Assembly (NCBI RefSeq): GCF_020860705.1
Contig: NZ_JAJBTT010000032.1
Location: forward strand, 1 to 64,000
DNA: 64,000 nt
Direction of reading: 5' to 3'
From: Akkermansia sp.
GTDB lineage: Bacteria; Verrucomicrobiota; Verrucomicrobiia; Verrucomicrobiales; Akkermansiaceae
This document shows, one piece after another, positions 25,075-34,547 of the stretch. The translations under genes and the position numbers were made by a program. The notes beneath the pieces are model-generated. The model was not told the DNA's origin and did not search any database. It worked only from the letters and a program-made list of their open reading frames with translations. Numbering within the stretch: the first letter of the stretch is position 1; the number at the start of each line of letters is the position of its first letter.

Positions 25075-26496
25075 ATGTCATGTCACGTGCCTTCCCCTTT
25101 TGAATTGACGGGAAAGAGCACTCAAGTAAGCTCTAACGAGCTTCCGCCCATGCAGATGATGACCAGACCAGCACCAGCCGTTTCTTCCGCCGCCGTTCCG
25201 GTGAAGACCATGCTGGCGGAGGTGCGGAAACCGCTGGGACCCGTGTGGTGGTGCGTGTTTCTGGCCAGCGCTCTGCTGGCGGCGTGGGGCGTGGGGTGGA
25301 GTTCCTGGCGCATCGCCATGGAGGGCGTAGGGGTGCTGGGGTTGAACAATAACGTGGTGTGGGGGCTGGACATCGTTCATTTCGTTTTCTGGATAGGCCT
25401 TGGGCACGCGGGCACCCTGATTTCAGCCGTTCTATTGCTGACCCGCCAGTCCTGGAGAAGCCCGATCGCCCGCGGAGCGGAACAGATGACCCTGTGCGCG
25501 GTGGTTTGCGCCGCCGTGTTTCCCGTGGTGCACGTGGGCCGCATCTGGATGGCCTGGATGGCTTCCCCCCTGCCGGAAGTGAGCGGCATCTGGCCGGATA
25601 TGGCCTCCCCCCTGATGTGGGACGTCATGGCCGTCAGCACGTATTTCCTGCTTTCCCTGCTGTACTGGTACATCGGTCTGGTGCCGGATTTCGCCCTGCT
25701 GAGGGATTGCTGCACGGGGCGTCTGAAACGGCGGTACGGGTGGCTGGCGCTGGGCTGGCAGGGGACGGGCCGCCAATGGCGCGCCTATGAAAAGGCCAGC
25801 CTGCTTTTTGCAGCCATTCTGACTCCGCTGGTGGTGTCCGTCCACTCCGTGGTGAGCTTTGACTTTTCCGTGACGCAGGTGCCGGGGTGGCACCAGAGCA
25901 TTTTCCCGCCCTATTTCGTGGGGGGAGCCATTTTAAGCGGCATGGCCATGGTCCAGCTGATCCTGCTGGGGGTGCGCCGGCTGATGGCCGGCAGCGGAGT
26001 CCGGGAGGCCATTACTCCGGCCATTCTGGATTTGAGCTCCAGATTTGTACTGGCCCTGGCCCTGGTGATGGGGGCCATGTATTTGTGGGAGCACATGGCC
26101 GTGATGCTGAACGGCGGCGCGCCGGAGTTGTTCCCGGGCAGGAATCCGGTGAATGCCGCGTTTCTGGGGGCCATGATCGCCGGAAACGTGGTTTTGCCCC
26201 AGTTGTTCTGGTTCCGCTCCCTGCGCACCAACCGGTGGGTGATTGCCGTCGTGGCCCTGGGCGTGCTTGCGGGCATGTGGATGGAGCGTTTCTGGATCGT
26301 CGTGAATTCCCTGAAGGCGTCCCTGCTGGCCGCCAACATTGGAGATTATGCTCCCAGCTTGACGGACCTGGCCATGATGGCCGGGAGCGCAGGGCTGTTC
26401 ACGGCCCTGTACATGGCGCTGGTGCGCGTGACTCCGTTCTTTTCCCTGTGTGATGTGCGGGAGCAGCAATCCCTGAACAAGGAGGGCGGGGCATGA
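25075..26496 (+). CDS. actC: Alternative complex III subunit C (NrfD-like quinol-binding membrane protein)
   Basis: About 473 residues from the ATG at 25075; an ATG at 25150 is a second possible start and neither has a strong ribosome site. About ten membrane helices. The diagnostic ActC block is NNNVVWGLDIVHFVFWIGLG followed by HAGTLISAVLLLTRQSWRSP and RGAEQMT, with the quinone-site region near VHVGRIWMAWM. In alternative complex III this subunit binds menaquinol and passes electrons to iron-sulfur subunit ActB. The operon begins here, and no actA or actB lies upstream. The stop overlaps the actD start (ATGA). Confidence 0.85.
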   Translation: MSCHVPSPFELTGKSTQVSSNELPPMQMMTRPAPAVSSAAVPVKTMLAEVRKPLGPVWWCVFLASALLAAWGVGWSSWRIAMEGVGVLGLNNNVVWGLDIVHFVFWIGLGHAGTLISAVLLLTRQSWRSPIARGAEQMTLCAVVCAAVFPVVHVGRIWMAWMASPLPEVSGIWPDMASPLMWDVMAVSTYFLLSLLYWYIGLVPDFALLRDCCTGRLKRRYGWLALGWQGTGRQWRAYEKASLLFAAILTPLVVSVHSVVSFDFSVTQVPGWHQSIFPPYFVGGAILSGMAMVQLILLGVRRLMAGSGVREAITPAILDLSSRFVLALALVMGAMYLWEHMAVMLNGGAPELFPGRNPVNAAFLGAMIAGNVVLPQLFWFRSLRTNRWVIAVVALGVLAGMWMERFWIVVNSLKASLLAANIGDYAPSLTDLAMMAGSAGLFTALYMALVRVTPFFSLCDVREQQSLNKEGGA

Positions 26497-27053
26497 AGAA
26501 GCGCATCACTTCCGGCTGGGTGCTTTCGTTCCGTTCGGAAGAAGCTCTTCATCAGGCCGTCATCAAGCTGGTGAAGGAGGAAGGAGTGCGCTGGGAGGTT
26601 TGCGCGCCCTATCCCTGCGCCGCCGTCCGGCTTGCCAGCCGTCATGCCGGGAGGGCCGTGGGCACAGGCGTGCGGCTGTGGGCCGTGACGGGAGGCTTGT
26701 GCGGCTTTCTGGCGGTGGCCTTGTGGATTTACTGGACGCAGTTCTGCGCGGACCCCCTGGTGACCCAGGGCAGGGTACAGGGCTGGGATAACTGGCCCGC
26801 CTACGTTCCTCCCCTGTTTGAAGGGACGCTGCTGGGAACCGGGCTCCTGACGGCGGCCGGGTTCCTGAAAGGGGCCGTTCTTCCCCGGTGGAACGACTGG
26901 GCGTTCGAGTGTGATTTTTTCAGGACGGATGAACACGGGGACGGTTATTTCATTCTGCTGGAAGGAGGCCGTGAGGGGCATTCCGCCGCCCTGGCTGCGG
27001 CACTCCAGCCGGAGGCGAGCGAATACATCCCTGCGGAAGGAGGCCGGTCATGA
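26493..27053 (+). CDS. actD: Alternative complex III subunit D (DUF3341)
   Basis: 186 residues, matching ActD. The N-terminus KRITSGWVLSFRSEEALHQAV is the cytoplasmic alpha/beta domain, and two membrane helices sit at about residues 62-85 and 105-125, the standard DUF3341 layout. The C-terminal cytoplasmic part has AFECDFFRTDEHGDGYFILL. ActD anchors or shields the cytoplasmic face of the complex and has no cofactor. Start and stop both overlap neighbours as ATGA; a strong GGAGG-type ribosome site lies inside the end of actC. Confidence 0.85.
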   Translation: MKKRITSGWVLSFRSEEALHQAVIKLVKEEGVRWEVCAPYPCAAVRLASRHAGRAVGTGVRLWAVTGGLCGFLAVALWIYWTQFCADPLVTQGRVQGWDNWPAYVPPLFEGTLLGTGLLTAAGFLKGAVLPRWNDWAFECDFFRTDEHGDGYFILLEGGREGHSAALAAALQPEASEYIPAEGGRS

Positions 27054-27724
27054 GAGGCGGCGTGATAGCGGCAGGCGCCCTGGTTCTGCTGGGGATTGCC
27101 TGGTTTCTGGTGCAGGACGACGGAGGCAGGAATGCCGTTCCCCATTTGTTTGACAATATGAACGAGCGTCCGCTGACGGACGCCCAGCAGGTGCAGGACC
27201 CATTCACTCCCGCGGGCCGGACAGTCCGTCTCAGGCCGCCCCATGCCGTGGCTCAGTCCCTGGGGGGAGGAGGAACGGGCCGGGAACGGGCAGGCGACCG
27301 TGATTCCTTTGCTTCGGAGGGTTCTTATTTTTCTTCCGGACGCATGCAGGGAGGGGAGGAGGATTCCATGCCCCTGGAACTGGGCGGCGTTTCACGCAGC
27401 CGTGACGTGCTGGCGGAGGGCCGCACCCTATATCTGGCGCATTGCGCCGTCTGCCATGGTGCGGACGGAAACGGACGCGGCAGCATGGCCGCTTATGATA
27501 CCTATCCGCAGATAGGTTCCTTCCGGGATGAGAAGTATTCCTCCTATTCTCCGGGGAAAACGTTCCGGAGCATTCGTCTGGGTCAGGGGAACATGCCCGC
27601 GTTCGGGAATATGCTCACGGCGCGGGAAATCTGGTGCCTGGTGGCTTTCATCCGCCATCTGCAGGCGCAGCCGTCCGCTCCTCAGGAGCAGCAACCCATG
27701 AAAGAGGAGGACCCCCGTCCATGA
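27050..27724 (+). CDS. actE: Alternative complex III subunit E (membrane-bound mono-haem cytochrome c)
   Basis: 224 residues. One N-terminal hydrophobic helix (VIAAGALVLLGIAWFLV) serves as anchor or signal, then a linker and a class I cytochrome c domain from about residue 120. The haem site is CAVCH, first Cys at about residue 132, and a candidate axial Met lies in LGQGNMPAFGNML. The N-terminal VPHLFDNMNERPLTD segment resembles the tail by which ActE contacts the complex. It should carry electrons from the complex core to a periplasmic acceptor. ATGA overlaps both sides. Confidence 0.85.
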   Translation: MRGGVIAAGALVLLGIAWFLVQDDGGRNAVPHLFDNMNERPLTDAQQVQDPFTPAGRTVRLRPPHAVAQSLGGGGTGRERAGDRDSFASEGSYFSSGRMQGGEEDSMPLELGGVSRSRDVLAEGRTLYLAHCAVCHGADGNGRGSMAAYDTYPQIGSFRDEKYSSYSPGKTFRSIRLGQGNMPAFGNMLTAREIWCLVAFIRHLQAQPSAPQEQQPMKEEDPRP

Positions 27725-28953
27725 ATAGAAATACATCTTCAACCGGAAAGGAACGCCGGGACAGGCCGGGCTTCCGCTGGGCCGGGCGTTCCATGGCGCT
27801 CGCCTTGTGGATCGTCTCCGTCCTGCTGTGGTGCGTGCTGATGCGCCAGTCTTTTACGGCCATGCCATGGGATGACATGACGGTAGCCGGAACCCGTTTG
27901 CATGAATTGAGGAGGCCGTTTGCCGCCGCCGGAATGGTTGTGGGCCTGATGGGGGCCGGTGTTTGTCTGGGAAGTCTGTTCTGGCTCTGCCTGTCTTCCG
28001 TGACGGGAGCCGGGTGGGGCATGGCGCTGAGAAGGGTGCTGGCGGCTGGATGCTGGGGCTTTTTGCCCGGCGTTCTGACGCTGGCGGGAACCGTCGGCTG
28101 CCTGACTACCGTCATTTTTCCGGAAGCGGCGCGTTACTGGGGCGTGGCGGATATTTCCTCTCCCGGCGTCCAGGCCTTCGGCGTGCTGGATTTGACCGAT
28201 CCCACGTGGTGGAACCCGGCGTGGCTGTATGTGCGCATGGGGATTATTCTAGTGCTGGCCTGGAGCATGGCCCAGGTGTGGGAGACGCTGGCCGCGGAAA
28301 AAAACATCTGGCAGCCTTCCTTCCACAGGGGTGCGGCCGCCTTCTGCATGGTTGCCGTCGTCATGATGCTGGGCTTGCTGGGATTTGATCTGTTGGGGGG
28401 AACGGGAAGGGCCGTTCTTTCCATGTTTCCCGTGTACATGATTGCGTATGTCCTGCTGGCAGCCCTGGCGTTTGCTGTGCTGGCCGCCGCGGGCCTGGGG
28501 AAACTGGACGGAGGGAAAAGGTTGCCGTGGCCGCGTCTGGGCGGGATGCTGACGGCCATGGTGCTGGTGAAGGCCTATCTGACGTATTCGCAGTACATGA
28601 TTACCTGGTATGCCTCCATTCCGGCGGAAATGTCCTTTTATAACGCTGCGTCCTCCGGCTGGAACGGACTTCTCTCTGTTGCGTTGGGATTGCAGCTTCT
28701 GCTGCCCTTCCTCGTCCTTCTGTTCCCCGCGTTGAGGCGCCGCTCCTCTGCGCTGGGCGCTGTCTGCATCTGCATTCTGGCCGGTTCCCTGCTGGAAGCC
28801 TGCTGGATGTTCTGCCCCGTTCTGGGGCTGGAACCGGGTGCGTGGGGGTCCTGGCTTCCGCTGGTCCTGCTCCTTGGGGTGATGGGCTCCATCTGTTGTT
28901 TTTCCTTCCTGGGGGCCTTGAGCGTCCGCAGGGTATTTCCCGAATCACGATGA
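27721..28953 (+). CDS. actF: Alternative complex III subunit F (second quinone-binding membrane subunit)
   Basis: 410 residues, about ten helices, starting at the ATG at 27721 that overlaps the actE stop; the frame is open further upstream but that overlaps actE. The ActF-type motif YLTYSQYMITWYASIPAEMS is present near residue 290, followed by a W in SSGWNGLLSV. It is NrfD-related and probably lies opposite ActC in the membrane, possibly contributing to proton translocation. The stop overlaps the next gene as ATGA. Confidence 0.8.
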   Translation: MNRNTSSTGKERRDRPGFRWAGRSMALALWIVSVLLWCVLMRQSFTAMPWDDMTVAGTRLHELRRPFAAAGMVVGLMGAGVCLGSLFWLCLSSVTGAGWGMALRRVLAAGCWGFLPGVLTLAGTVGCLTTVIFPEAARYWGVADISSPGVQAFGVLDLTDPTWWNPAWLYVRMGIILVLAWSMAQVWETLAAEKNIWQPSFHRGAAAFCMVAVVMMLGLLGFDLLGGTGRAVLSMFPVYMIAYVLLAALAFAVLAAAGLGKLDGGKRLPWPRLGGMLTAMVLVKAYLTYSQYMITWYASIPAEMSFYNAASSGWNGLLSVALGLQLLLPFLVLLFPALRRRSSALGAVCICILAGSLLEACWMFCPVLGLEPGAWGSWLPLVLLLGVMGSICCFSFLGALSVRRVFPESR

Positions 28954-31274
28954 ATTTTCCCGCCTCCCTTTCCTCCCTGTTCCGCCGCCGTCCGGGCGAA
29001 TGGCTGCCCTTTTTCTGGCTGGCGGCGGCCTGCGTGCTGGGTTTGATGTGGTCGCTGTCATATGCGTCCGGGCTGGTGGCGGGGGAACCGCTGCCCTGGC
29101 CGGCAGGACGCCTCATGTTCGCTTTTTACGGCGTTCTGGTTTATGGCTGGGCTTTCCCTGTTCTGTTCTCTTTCATGGCAGGGATCGGCGGACGATGGCT
29201 GAAGCCTGTGGAATGGCTCTGGCATGCCTGTGTGATTCTGGGGCTGGGCACGATTGCAGCAGGCGACGGAAGTGGATTGCTCCTGATGCCTTTTGACTGG
29301 TGGGTTTGTCCGGTTTTTGCCCTGGTTTCCGCCGGAATGGCATGCGCCGTGTGGTTCCGGCCTTTCCCGTGGCCCCTGCGCCTGCTGTTCAGTTCTTCCG
29401 CCGGCTGCATGGCCGCGGCCCTGGCGGTGCTGTGGCATACGCGGGCTTTGTCCATGAACGGCTTGCTGGATGTTTCCTCTCTGGAGGGATGCGTATCCTG
29501 CGGGCTGATGTTTTCCGCCCTGGGCGCGGCGGCATTCCGCTTGAACGTGGCGCAGGGCCGTCTGTTTGGAGTGCTGGCGGTCTGGATGGCGGCGGTGCTG
29601 GCGGCGGCTCCGCTGGTAGGAGGACTGGCCGGGCTTCAAGGTTTTCCTGTGCCCTGGGTGCTGGTGGAGGCCGGAGCGGTCTGGTCCTGGTGCGCCGCAC
29701 TTCCCGCCGTGCTGATGGCGGTTTATCTTTGGAGGAAGCCCGGTCCGGAAACGGGAACGTGGCTGAAGGCCGGTGCTTCCATGCTCGCCTTGCTGGCGGT
29801 GTGGAACGTGTCGGCCGGTTTCTGGCCGGAGCTGATGCAGTTTTCCCTGTCCGCATGGCATGAGGCGGAATTATGGGCACTCCTGGGGGCCGGAGTGCTG
29901 ATGATGGCTGGAAAAAAGAATCCCTCACGGTTTCCCATGGCATGGTGGCTGTTGTCTGCGGGCGTCTTCGGCGTGCTTCTGACGTATGCCGTGGGCATGG
30001 TCGCCGCGCTGGACGTACAGGCTTTTCCGGAGGCCAGGCGTGCGGAATTGATGAGCGGCTGGGTGGGCATGGCCGCCTGCGTCCATGCCGTTGCCATGGC
30101 CTTGTGCCTCATGGGAAGCTTCTTCCTGTGGGGTTCAGCAGAGATGAAGGGCGGGGCACGGGAAAGGGAAACTCCGGCTCCGAAGCGTCTTTTTCCCATC
30201 TCCTCCGTGGTGGCGGTTCTGGCGCTGGTGACGGCGGCGGCCGTTCTGCTGCATGCTCCGGCTCCGGATTCCCTGGAGGTCAGGCGGCCTGTCCAGGATG
30301 CGGAGGGAGCCAGGATTTACGCCGCTGAGGGCTGCGCCCTGTGCCATACCCAGATGATCCGGCGTTCCATGTCCGGGAAAGACTGGCAGACGGCAATCGA
30401 CCGCGGGACGGACCCTGATTTTCCTTACCGGGTCAGCGAGCCGGAAGACATGGACGCCGAATTCAACAGGGAGGGCGCGCCGCAGGCGGGCGTGGCGGCC
30501 ATAGGGCCGGATTTGAGCAATGCGGCGGAATACGCCGCTGGCAGGCTGGAATATGAAGACGCCGTATCCGGAGGCACGCGCCGGGCCGCGCAGGTGCGTG
30601 AATGGCTGGCCCTGCATCTTTACCATCCGCGGGAACCGCAATTTAAAAAGCCCTGGACCGTGTGTCCGTCCATGACCGGCCTGTTTGAAGAACGTCCGGT
30701 GGAGGGGAACGCTCCTTCCCTGGACGCGCTGCCTGTCCGGGTGGAGCGGGGGAGGGAACTGGTGCCTTCCACGCGCGGGGAACGCCTGTTAAATTACCTT
30801 TCTTCCCTCAGGAGAGTGGAACCCTCCCAAAAACGCGACCGGATGCATTCTTTTTCGGGCCTGTCCCACATTCATCCGGACTATGCCGCCCATCCCCCCG
30901 CCGTGGACATGGAACGCCTTAAAAAGGCCCGCGCAGCCGCCGTGATGGAAAAGGGAAGAGACGTGTACCTCTCCAAATGCGCCATCTGCCATGGAAACGA
31001 AGGCATGGGTGACAAGGTGACCTATCCGCCCCTGGCCGGGTCCGAGTGGCTGAAAGAAAAGCCTGACGAGGAAATCGTTAAAATCATTCTCCAGGGGCTG
31101 ACCGGACCGATTACGGTGGATGGAAAGGAATGGAATTCCACCATGCTTCCCCCCGGCGTTACGGATTCCCGTGATCTGGCGAACCTTCTCACCTACCTGC
31201 GCCGTCATTTCGGCGGTAGGGAGAAGGCCTCCTACACGCCGGAACAGATCGACGCCATCCGCCGGGAGCTGTAA
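28950..31274 (+). CDS. Polytopic membrane protein fused to two cytochrome c domains
   Basis: 774 residues from the ATG at 28950 that overlaps the actF stop. Residues 1-420 hold about eleven hydrophobic helices of no recognised family. A helix near residue 430 (SVVAVLALVTAAAVLLHAPA) leads into a first haem site CALCH at about residue 462 in the context GCALCHTQMIRR, strongly like the CcoO (FixO) subunit of cbb3 oxidases. A second haem site CAICH lies at about residue 677 in KCAICHGNEGMGDKVTYPPL, a class I cytochrome c domain with a later Met in STMLPPGV. Last gene of the act operon, so likely the terminal electron-carrying subunit, but the fusion is not a standard complex III part. Confidence 0.7.
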   Translation: MNFPASLSSLFRRRPGEWLPFFWLAAACVLGLMWSLSYASGLVAGEPLPWPAGRLMFAFYGVLVYGWAFPVLFSFMAGIGGRWLKPVEWLWHACVILGLGTIAAGDGSGLLLMPFDWWVCPVFALVSAGMACAVWFRPFPWPLRLLFSSSAGCMAAALAVLWHTRALSMNGLLDVSSLEGCVSCGLMFSALGAAAFRLNVAQGRLFGVLAVWMAAVLAAAPLVGGLAGLQGFPVPWVLVEAGAVWSWCAALPAVLMAVYLWRKPGPETGTWLKAGASMLALLAVWNVSAGFWPELMQFSLSAWHEAELWALLGAGVLMMAGKKNPSRFPMAWWLLSAGVFGVLLTYAVGMVAALDVQAFPEARRAELMSGWVGMAACVHAVAMALCLMGSFFLWGSAEMKGGARERETPAPKRLFPISSVVAVLALVTAAAVLLHAPAPDSLEVRRPVQDAEGARIYAAEGCALCHTQMIRRSMSGKDWQTAIDRGTDPDFPYRVSEPEDMDAEFNREGAPQAGVAAIGPDLSNAAEYAAGRLEYEDAVSGGTRRAAQVREWLALHLYHPREPQFKKPWTVCPSMTGLFEERPVEGNAPSLDALPVRVERGRELVPSTRGERLLNYLSSLRRVEPSQKRDRMHSFSGLSHIHPDYAAHPPAVDMERLKKARAAAVMEKGRDVYLSKCAICHGNEGMGDKVTYPPLAGSEWLKEKPDEEIVKIILQGLTGPITVDGKEWNSTMLPPGVTDSRDLANLLTYLRRHFGGREKASYTPEQIDAIRREL

Positions 31275-31391
31275 CTTGCCCCTTCCGTTTTTTAGCCGTC
31301 CCGGTGTGAGCTTCGTCCCCCAAAAGCCTTCCCGGTGGTTGGGGGTGTCTCTCTTTCAATGGAAAGACCCTCCCGTTCTTTCACTCTCCGG

Positions 31392-31835
31392 TTACAGAAT
31401 GAGCATGTCCTGATCGTCAAACTGATCATTCGGCCCCCAGGCAACCTCCCAGTAATAGCCGTCCAGATCGGCAAAATAGGCGTGGAAGCCGCCCCAGAAA
31501 ACATCCTGGGGTTCCTTGACGATTCTGGCTCCCGCTTTCCGGGCCAGTTCAATGACTTCGATAACTTCCTCCTTCGTTTTGGCATTATAGGCCAGTGTAA
31601 TTCCGCCGAAGCCCGTTCCTATGGACGGCGGATTTTCCCCGTTGATGTCTTTTGCCAGCAAATCCAGCGGGTACAGTTCCAGTTTCGTTCCGGGGGTGTT
31701 GAAAAACACGACGTCGGGATGGTCGCCTGTTTCGTCCGTTTTAAAACCGAGCTTGTCACGGTAAAATTGCAGCGCCTTGGTCATGTCTCTGACTCCAAGG
31801 CAAATGATGTTCACTCTGTTGATATTCTTCTTCAT
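31392..31835 (-). CDS. VOC (glyoxalase/bleomycin-resistance) family protein
   Basis: 147 residues. Two beta-alpha-beta-beta-beta modules of the VOC fold: the first starts NIICLGVRDMTKALQFYRDK and includes GTKLELYPLD, the second ends in FADLDGYYWEVAWGP. The Glu in KLELY and the Glu in YYWEVAW are at metal-ligand positions. Members include glyoxalases, dioxygenases and resistance proteins, so the substrate cannot be assigned. It lies 42 bases downstream of the DUF3795 gene and may be cotranscribed. Confidence 0.8.
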   Translation of the reverse strand: MKKNINRVNIICLGVRDMTKALQFYRDKLGFKTDETGDHPDVVFFNTPGTKLELYPLDLLAKDINGENPPSIGTGFGGITLAYNAKTKEEVIEVIELARKAGARIVKEPQDVFWGGFHAYFADLDGYYWEVAWGPNDQFDDQDMLIL

Positions 31836-31877
31836 TGATTGGGAATTTAATGTTTAACGGGGCAATACCCTGGCCGT

Positions 31878-32234
31878 TTAACCGCGGGTGTTCATTTCCG
31901 GAGACAGAAGATTTTCCTTGGCGCCGGGATGATGCTGGAAAATGGAACCGACTATCCGGCACTTGTCCAGTTCTTCACAGTCACCGCAGGTGTTAAATCC
32001 TTTCTCATGCACGCATCTGCGGATTTCACAGTAATCGCTGCAATACGCAAATTTCGCTCCGTCTGTACGGCACCCCATGCAATGGATGGTAGCCGCCGTA
32101 ATTTCCGGGGCGTTGTTCATGACGCTCCACTTTTGGGCGGTTTTCTCTTTTAGCTCCTCGTCATTTCCGACGGTGGCTATACGGGCATCGCAACTTTCGC
32201 AATCCAGTCCGCAACATGCAATCAATGGTTTCAT
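31878..32234 (-). CDS. DUF3795 family cysteine-rich protein
   Basis: 118 residues from the ATG at 32234 (MKPLIACCGLDCESCDARIA). The pattern CCGLDCESCDA at the N-terminus, CMGCRTDG in the middle, and CSDYCEIRRCVHEKGFNTCG then CEELDKC at the C-terminus is that of DUF3795, thought to bind zinc or an iron-sulfur cluster. Function unknown. A TTGACC box at 32284-32289 (minus strand) could be its -35 element. Confidence 0.8.
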   Translation of the reverse strand: MKPLIACCGLDCESCDARIATVGNDEELKEKTAQKWSVMNNAPEITAATIHCMGCRTDGAKFAYCSDYCEIRRCVHEKGFNTCGDCEELDKCRIVGSIFQHHPGAKENLLSPEMNTRG

Positions 32235-32372
32235 GATGGGTTGATAACTGTTTATATTTTTCTTTATCCGGCCCCGCACTATCGGTCAATGATATTCACT
32301 TCCGTAGCCCGCATCAGCCGGAAAAGATAGCTGGAACCGGAAATACCGGATGTCACCGACATCGGGTTCCCC

Positions 32373-32416
32373 AAAAAAGGCTGCCTTCCACACGTAATGT
32401 GGGCAAAAAGGCAGCC
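32373..32416 (-). terminator. Rho-independent terminator of icd
   Basis: GGCTGCCTT (32379-32387) and AAGGCAGCC (32408-32416) form a 9-bp stem with an inner CCACA/TGTGG extension; on the minus strand six U residues follow (complement of 32373-32378), directly after the icd stop. Confidence 0.85.
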
Positions 32417-32441
32417 GGATGAAGAAGACTGGAAAACGAGG

Positions 32442-33689
32442 TCAGCTCAGGGCTTTCACCAGTTTGTCGCCATAGGCGGAACAGGAGAGCTCCGTGGAGC
32501 CGGGTATCATTTCCGCAAGGTCAAAGGTGACCGTTTTTGCAGAGATCACCCGGTCAATGGCCTGAATCAGCAGATCCGCCGCTTCCGTCCAGCCCATGTA
32601 GCGCAGCATCATTTCCGCGGACAGGATGACCGAGCTGGGGTTGGCCTTGTTCAGCCCGGCCAGTTTGGGTCCGGTGCCATGGGTGGCTTCAAAGATGGAA
32701 TGGCCCGTCAGGTAGTTGATGTTGCCGCCGGGAGCGATGCCGATTCCGCCTACCTGCGCCGCCAGGGCGTCGGAAATGTAATCTCCGTTCAGGTTCAGCG
32801 TGGCTACTACGTCAAAGTTCTCCGGATGGAGCAGGATTTCCTGAAGGAAGGCGTCTGCAATGCAGTCCTTGATCACGATTCCGTTGGGAAGCAGGAGCCA
32901 GGGACCGTCCCCGATGGGCTGGGCGCCGTATTCCCGGCGCGCGATGTCGTACCCCCAGTCCCGGAAGCCGCCTTCCGTGAACTTCATGATATTGCCCTTG
33001 TGCACCAGTGTGACGCTCTTGCGGCCGTTCTCTATAGCGTAATCAATGGCGGCGCGCACCAGGCGCTCCGTGCCTTCGCGGGAAACGGGCTTGATGCCGA
33101 ATCCGGAGCTTTCCGGGAAGCGCACCTTCTTCATGCGGTCCGGGAAGATGCGGCTCATGGTGTCGAAAAACAGCTTGGCGTCCTCAGAGCCTTCCTTGAA
33201 TTCAATGCCGGCGTAAATGTCTTCCGTATTTTCACGGAAAACGACCATGTCCACCTTTTCCGGAGCCTTGACGGGAGTTTCAATGCCGTTGAAATAGCGC
33301 ACGGGACGCAGGCAGACAAACAGGTCCAGGTCCTGCCGCAGAGTCACGTTCAGGCTGCGGATGCCGCCGCCTACGGGAGTGGTGAGGGGGCCCTTGATGC
33401 CGACCAGGTAGGTGCGGAAGGCTTCCACCGTTTCATTGGGGAGCCAGGTGCCCAGGTTGTCAAAGGACTTCTGCCCGGCAAAGACTTCATACCAGGCGAT
33501 GGAACGCTTGCCCTGGTAGGCCTTGTTCACGGCTGCGTCAATCACCCGGGATGCCGCCGCCCAGATTTCAGGCCCCGTTCCGTCACCGATGATGAAGGGG
33601 ATGATGGGCCTGTCAGGAACGCAAATCCTGCCGTTCTGCATGGTGACGGCTGCGCCGTCCGTGGGAGGGGTGAATGTTAAATGAGCCAT
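32442..33689 (-). CDS. icd: Isocitrate dehydrogenase (NADP-dependent)
   Basis: 415 residues, the usual size of the bacterial dimeric enzyme. Oxidative decarboxylation of isocitrate to 2-oxoglutarate. Substrate-loop block [19 protein letters not shown] contains the conserved Ser and Arg residues; [16 protein letters not shown] is the dehydrogenase signature; [20 protein letters not shown] binds the metal and GTGPKLAGL the cofactor. The ATG at 33689 is chosen because MAHLTFTPP leads straight into the family sequence. On the minus strand TTGCCA and TATAAA lie just upstream, predicting a very short leader. Confidence 0.95.
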   Translation of the reverse strand: MAHLTFTPPTDGAAVTMQNGRICVPDRPIIPFIIGDGTGPEIWAAASRVIDAAVNKAYQGKRSIAWYEVFAGQKSFDNLGTWLPNETVEAFRTYLVGIKGPLTTPVGGGIRSLNVTLRQDLDLFVCLRPVRYFNGIETPVKAPEKVDMVVFRENTEDIYAGIEFKEGSEDAKLFFDTMSRIFPDRMKKVRFPESSGFGIKPVSREGTERLVRAAIDYAIENGRKSVTLVHKGNIMKFTEGGFRDWGYDIARREYGAQPIGDGPWLLLPNGIVIKDCIADAFLQEILLHPENFDVVATLNLNGDYISDALAAQVGGIGIAPGGNINYLTGHSIFEATHGTGPKLAGLNKANPSSVILSAEMMLRYMGWTEAADLLIQAIDRVISAKTVTFDLAEMIPGSTELSCSAYGDKLVKALS

Positions 33690-33831
33690 GACGTGCGTTC
33701 CTTTATAGGACGCGGCCTGTTTTGGCAAGATAAAAGAACGGCCTCCCAGCTTTGATGGAGCGCGGCATGCGTTTTCAGTGAACGTGATGGAACGCTTCAG
33801 GCTGTTGGCGCAGGCGTTCCCCGGGGCGTTA

Positions 33832-34524
33832 TCAGAACCAGCGGTCCTTTCCGGACTTTTCTTCCGGATTTCCGGCTTTTTCCCGGAGGCGGAGCAGGAA
33901 GTTTTCTTCAGCCTGGCGTTTCAGGCCGCTTTCCATGATGTGCTTCCGGGCGCTCTCGTTCAGCAGATTGACGGCTATGGCGGCATCCTCCTGGGTAAGC
34001 TTGTTCCAAATGCCGTCGTCATCCTTCACGACCCGGAGGGAGCCTTCCACCATCTCGCAGGAAACCAGCTTTCCGTGGAGCCCTTCCGCAGTGACGGGGC
34101 CTTTGTTTTCCGCAGGAATGATAATCCGGAGCGGATCGGGACCATCCAGGTCTATCCCTCCGTGGGCGCGGTAGGCCGCTTTCAGGACCAGCGTCTTCCT
34201 GCTCCACCACCAGGTGGTGGAATACCGGTATTCATACTCAAAGGTCCGTTCCACGGTAACCAGGTTGGCCACTTTTTTATCCTTCTGCACGATCAGGGCC
34301 ACGCCGCCGTGATCGGAAGAGAAACCCTTGTTGATCAGGGTCAGCCCTATTTCCCTGCCTGCCTCGATCAGTTTTTCCGCCACTTCCATCGGTTTTTCCA
34401 CAGGGGCGGTGACACAGGAGCGGACGCCCCAGAACAGCACGGCCAGAACCCCGATCAGGACGACGCCTTTGACAAGAACGACGACGGAGGGAGTATGGAG
34501 GAAGGATGGAGGGGAATCACTCAT
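33832..34524 (-). CDS. Membrane-anchored protein, probable DUF4230
   Basis: 230 residues. One N-terminal helix ([20 protein letters not shown]), then an extracytoplasmic domain. [38 protein letters not shown] and LRIIIP follow the DUF4230 pattern (repeated beta strands with GIDL). The C-terminus is charged and helical. Function unknown. The YkvA-like gene follows 23 bases downstream, so the two likely form an operon. Confidence 0.6.
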   Translation of the reverse strand: MSDSPPSFLHTPSVVVLVKGVVLIGVLAVLFWGVRSCVTAPVEKPMEVAEKLIEAGREIGLTLINKGFSSDHGGVALIVQKDKKVANLVTVERTFEYEYRYSTTWWWSRKTLVLKAAYRAHGGIDLDGPDPLRIIIPAENKGPVTAEGLHGKLVSCEMVEGSLRVVKDDDGIWNKLTQEDAAIAVNLLNESARKHIMESGLKRQAEENFLLRLREKAGNPEEKSGKDRWF

Positions 34525-34547
34525 GAAAAGCTGTGCGGATGGGAAGC

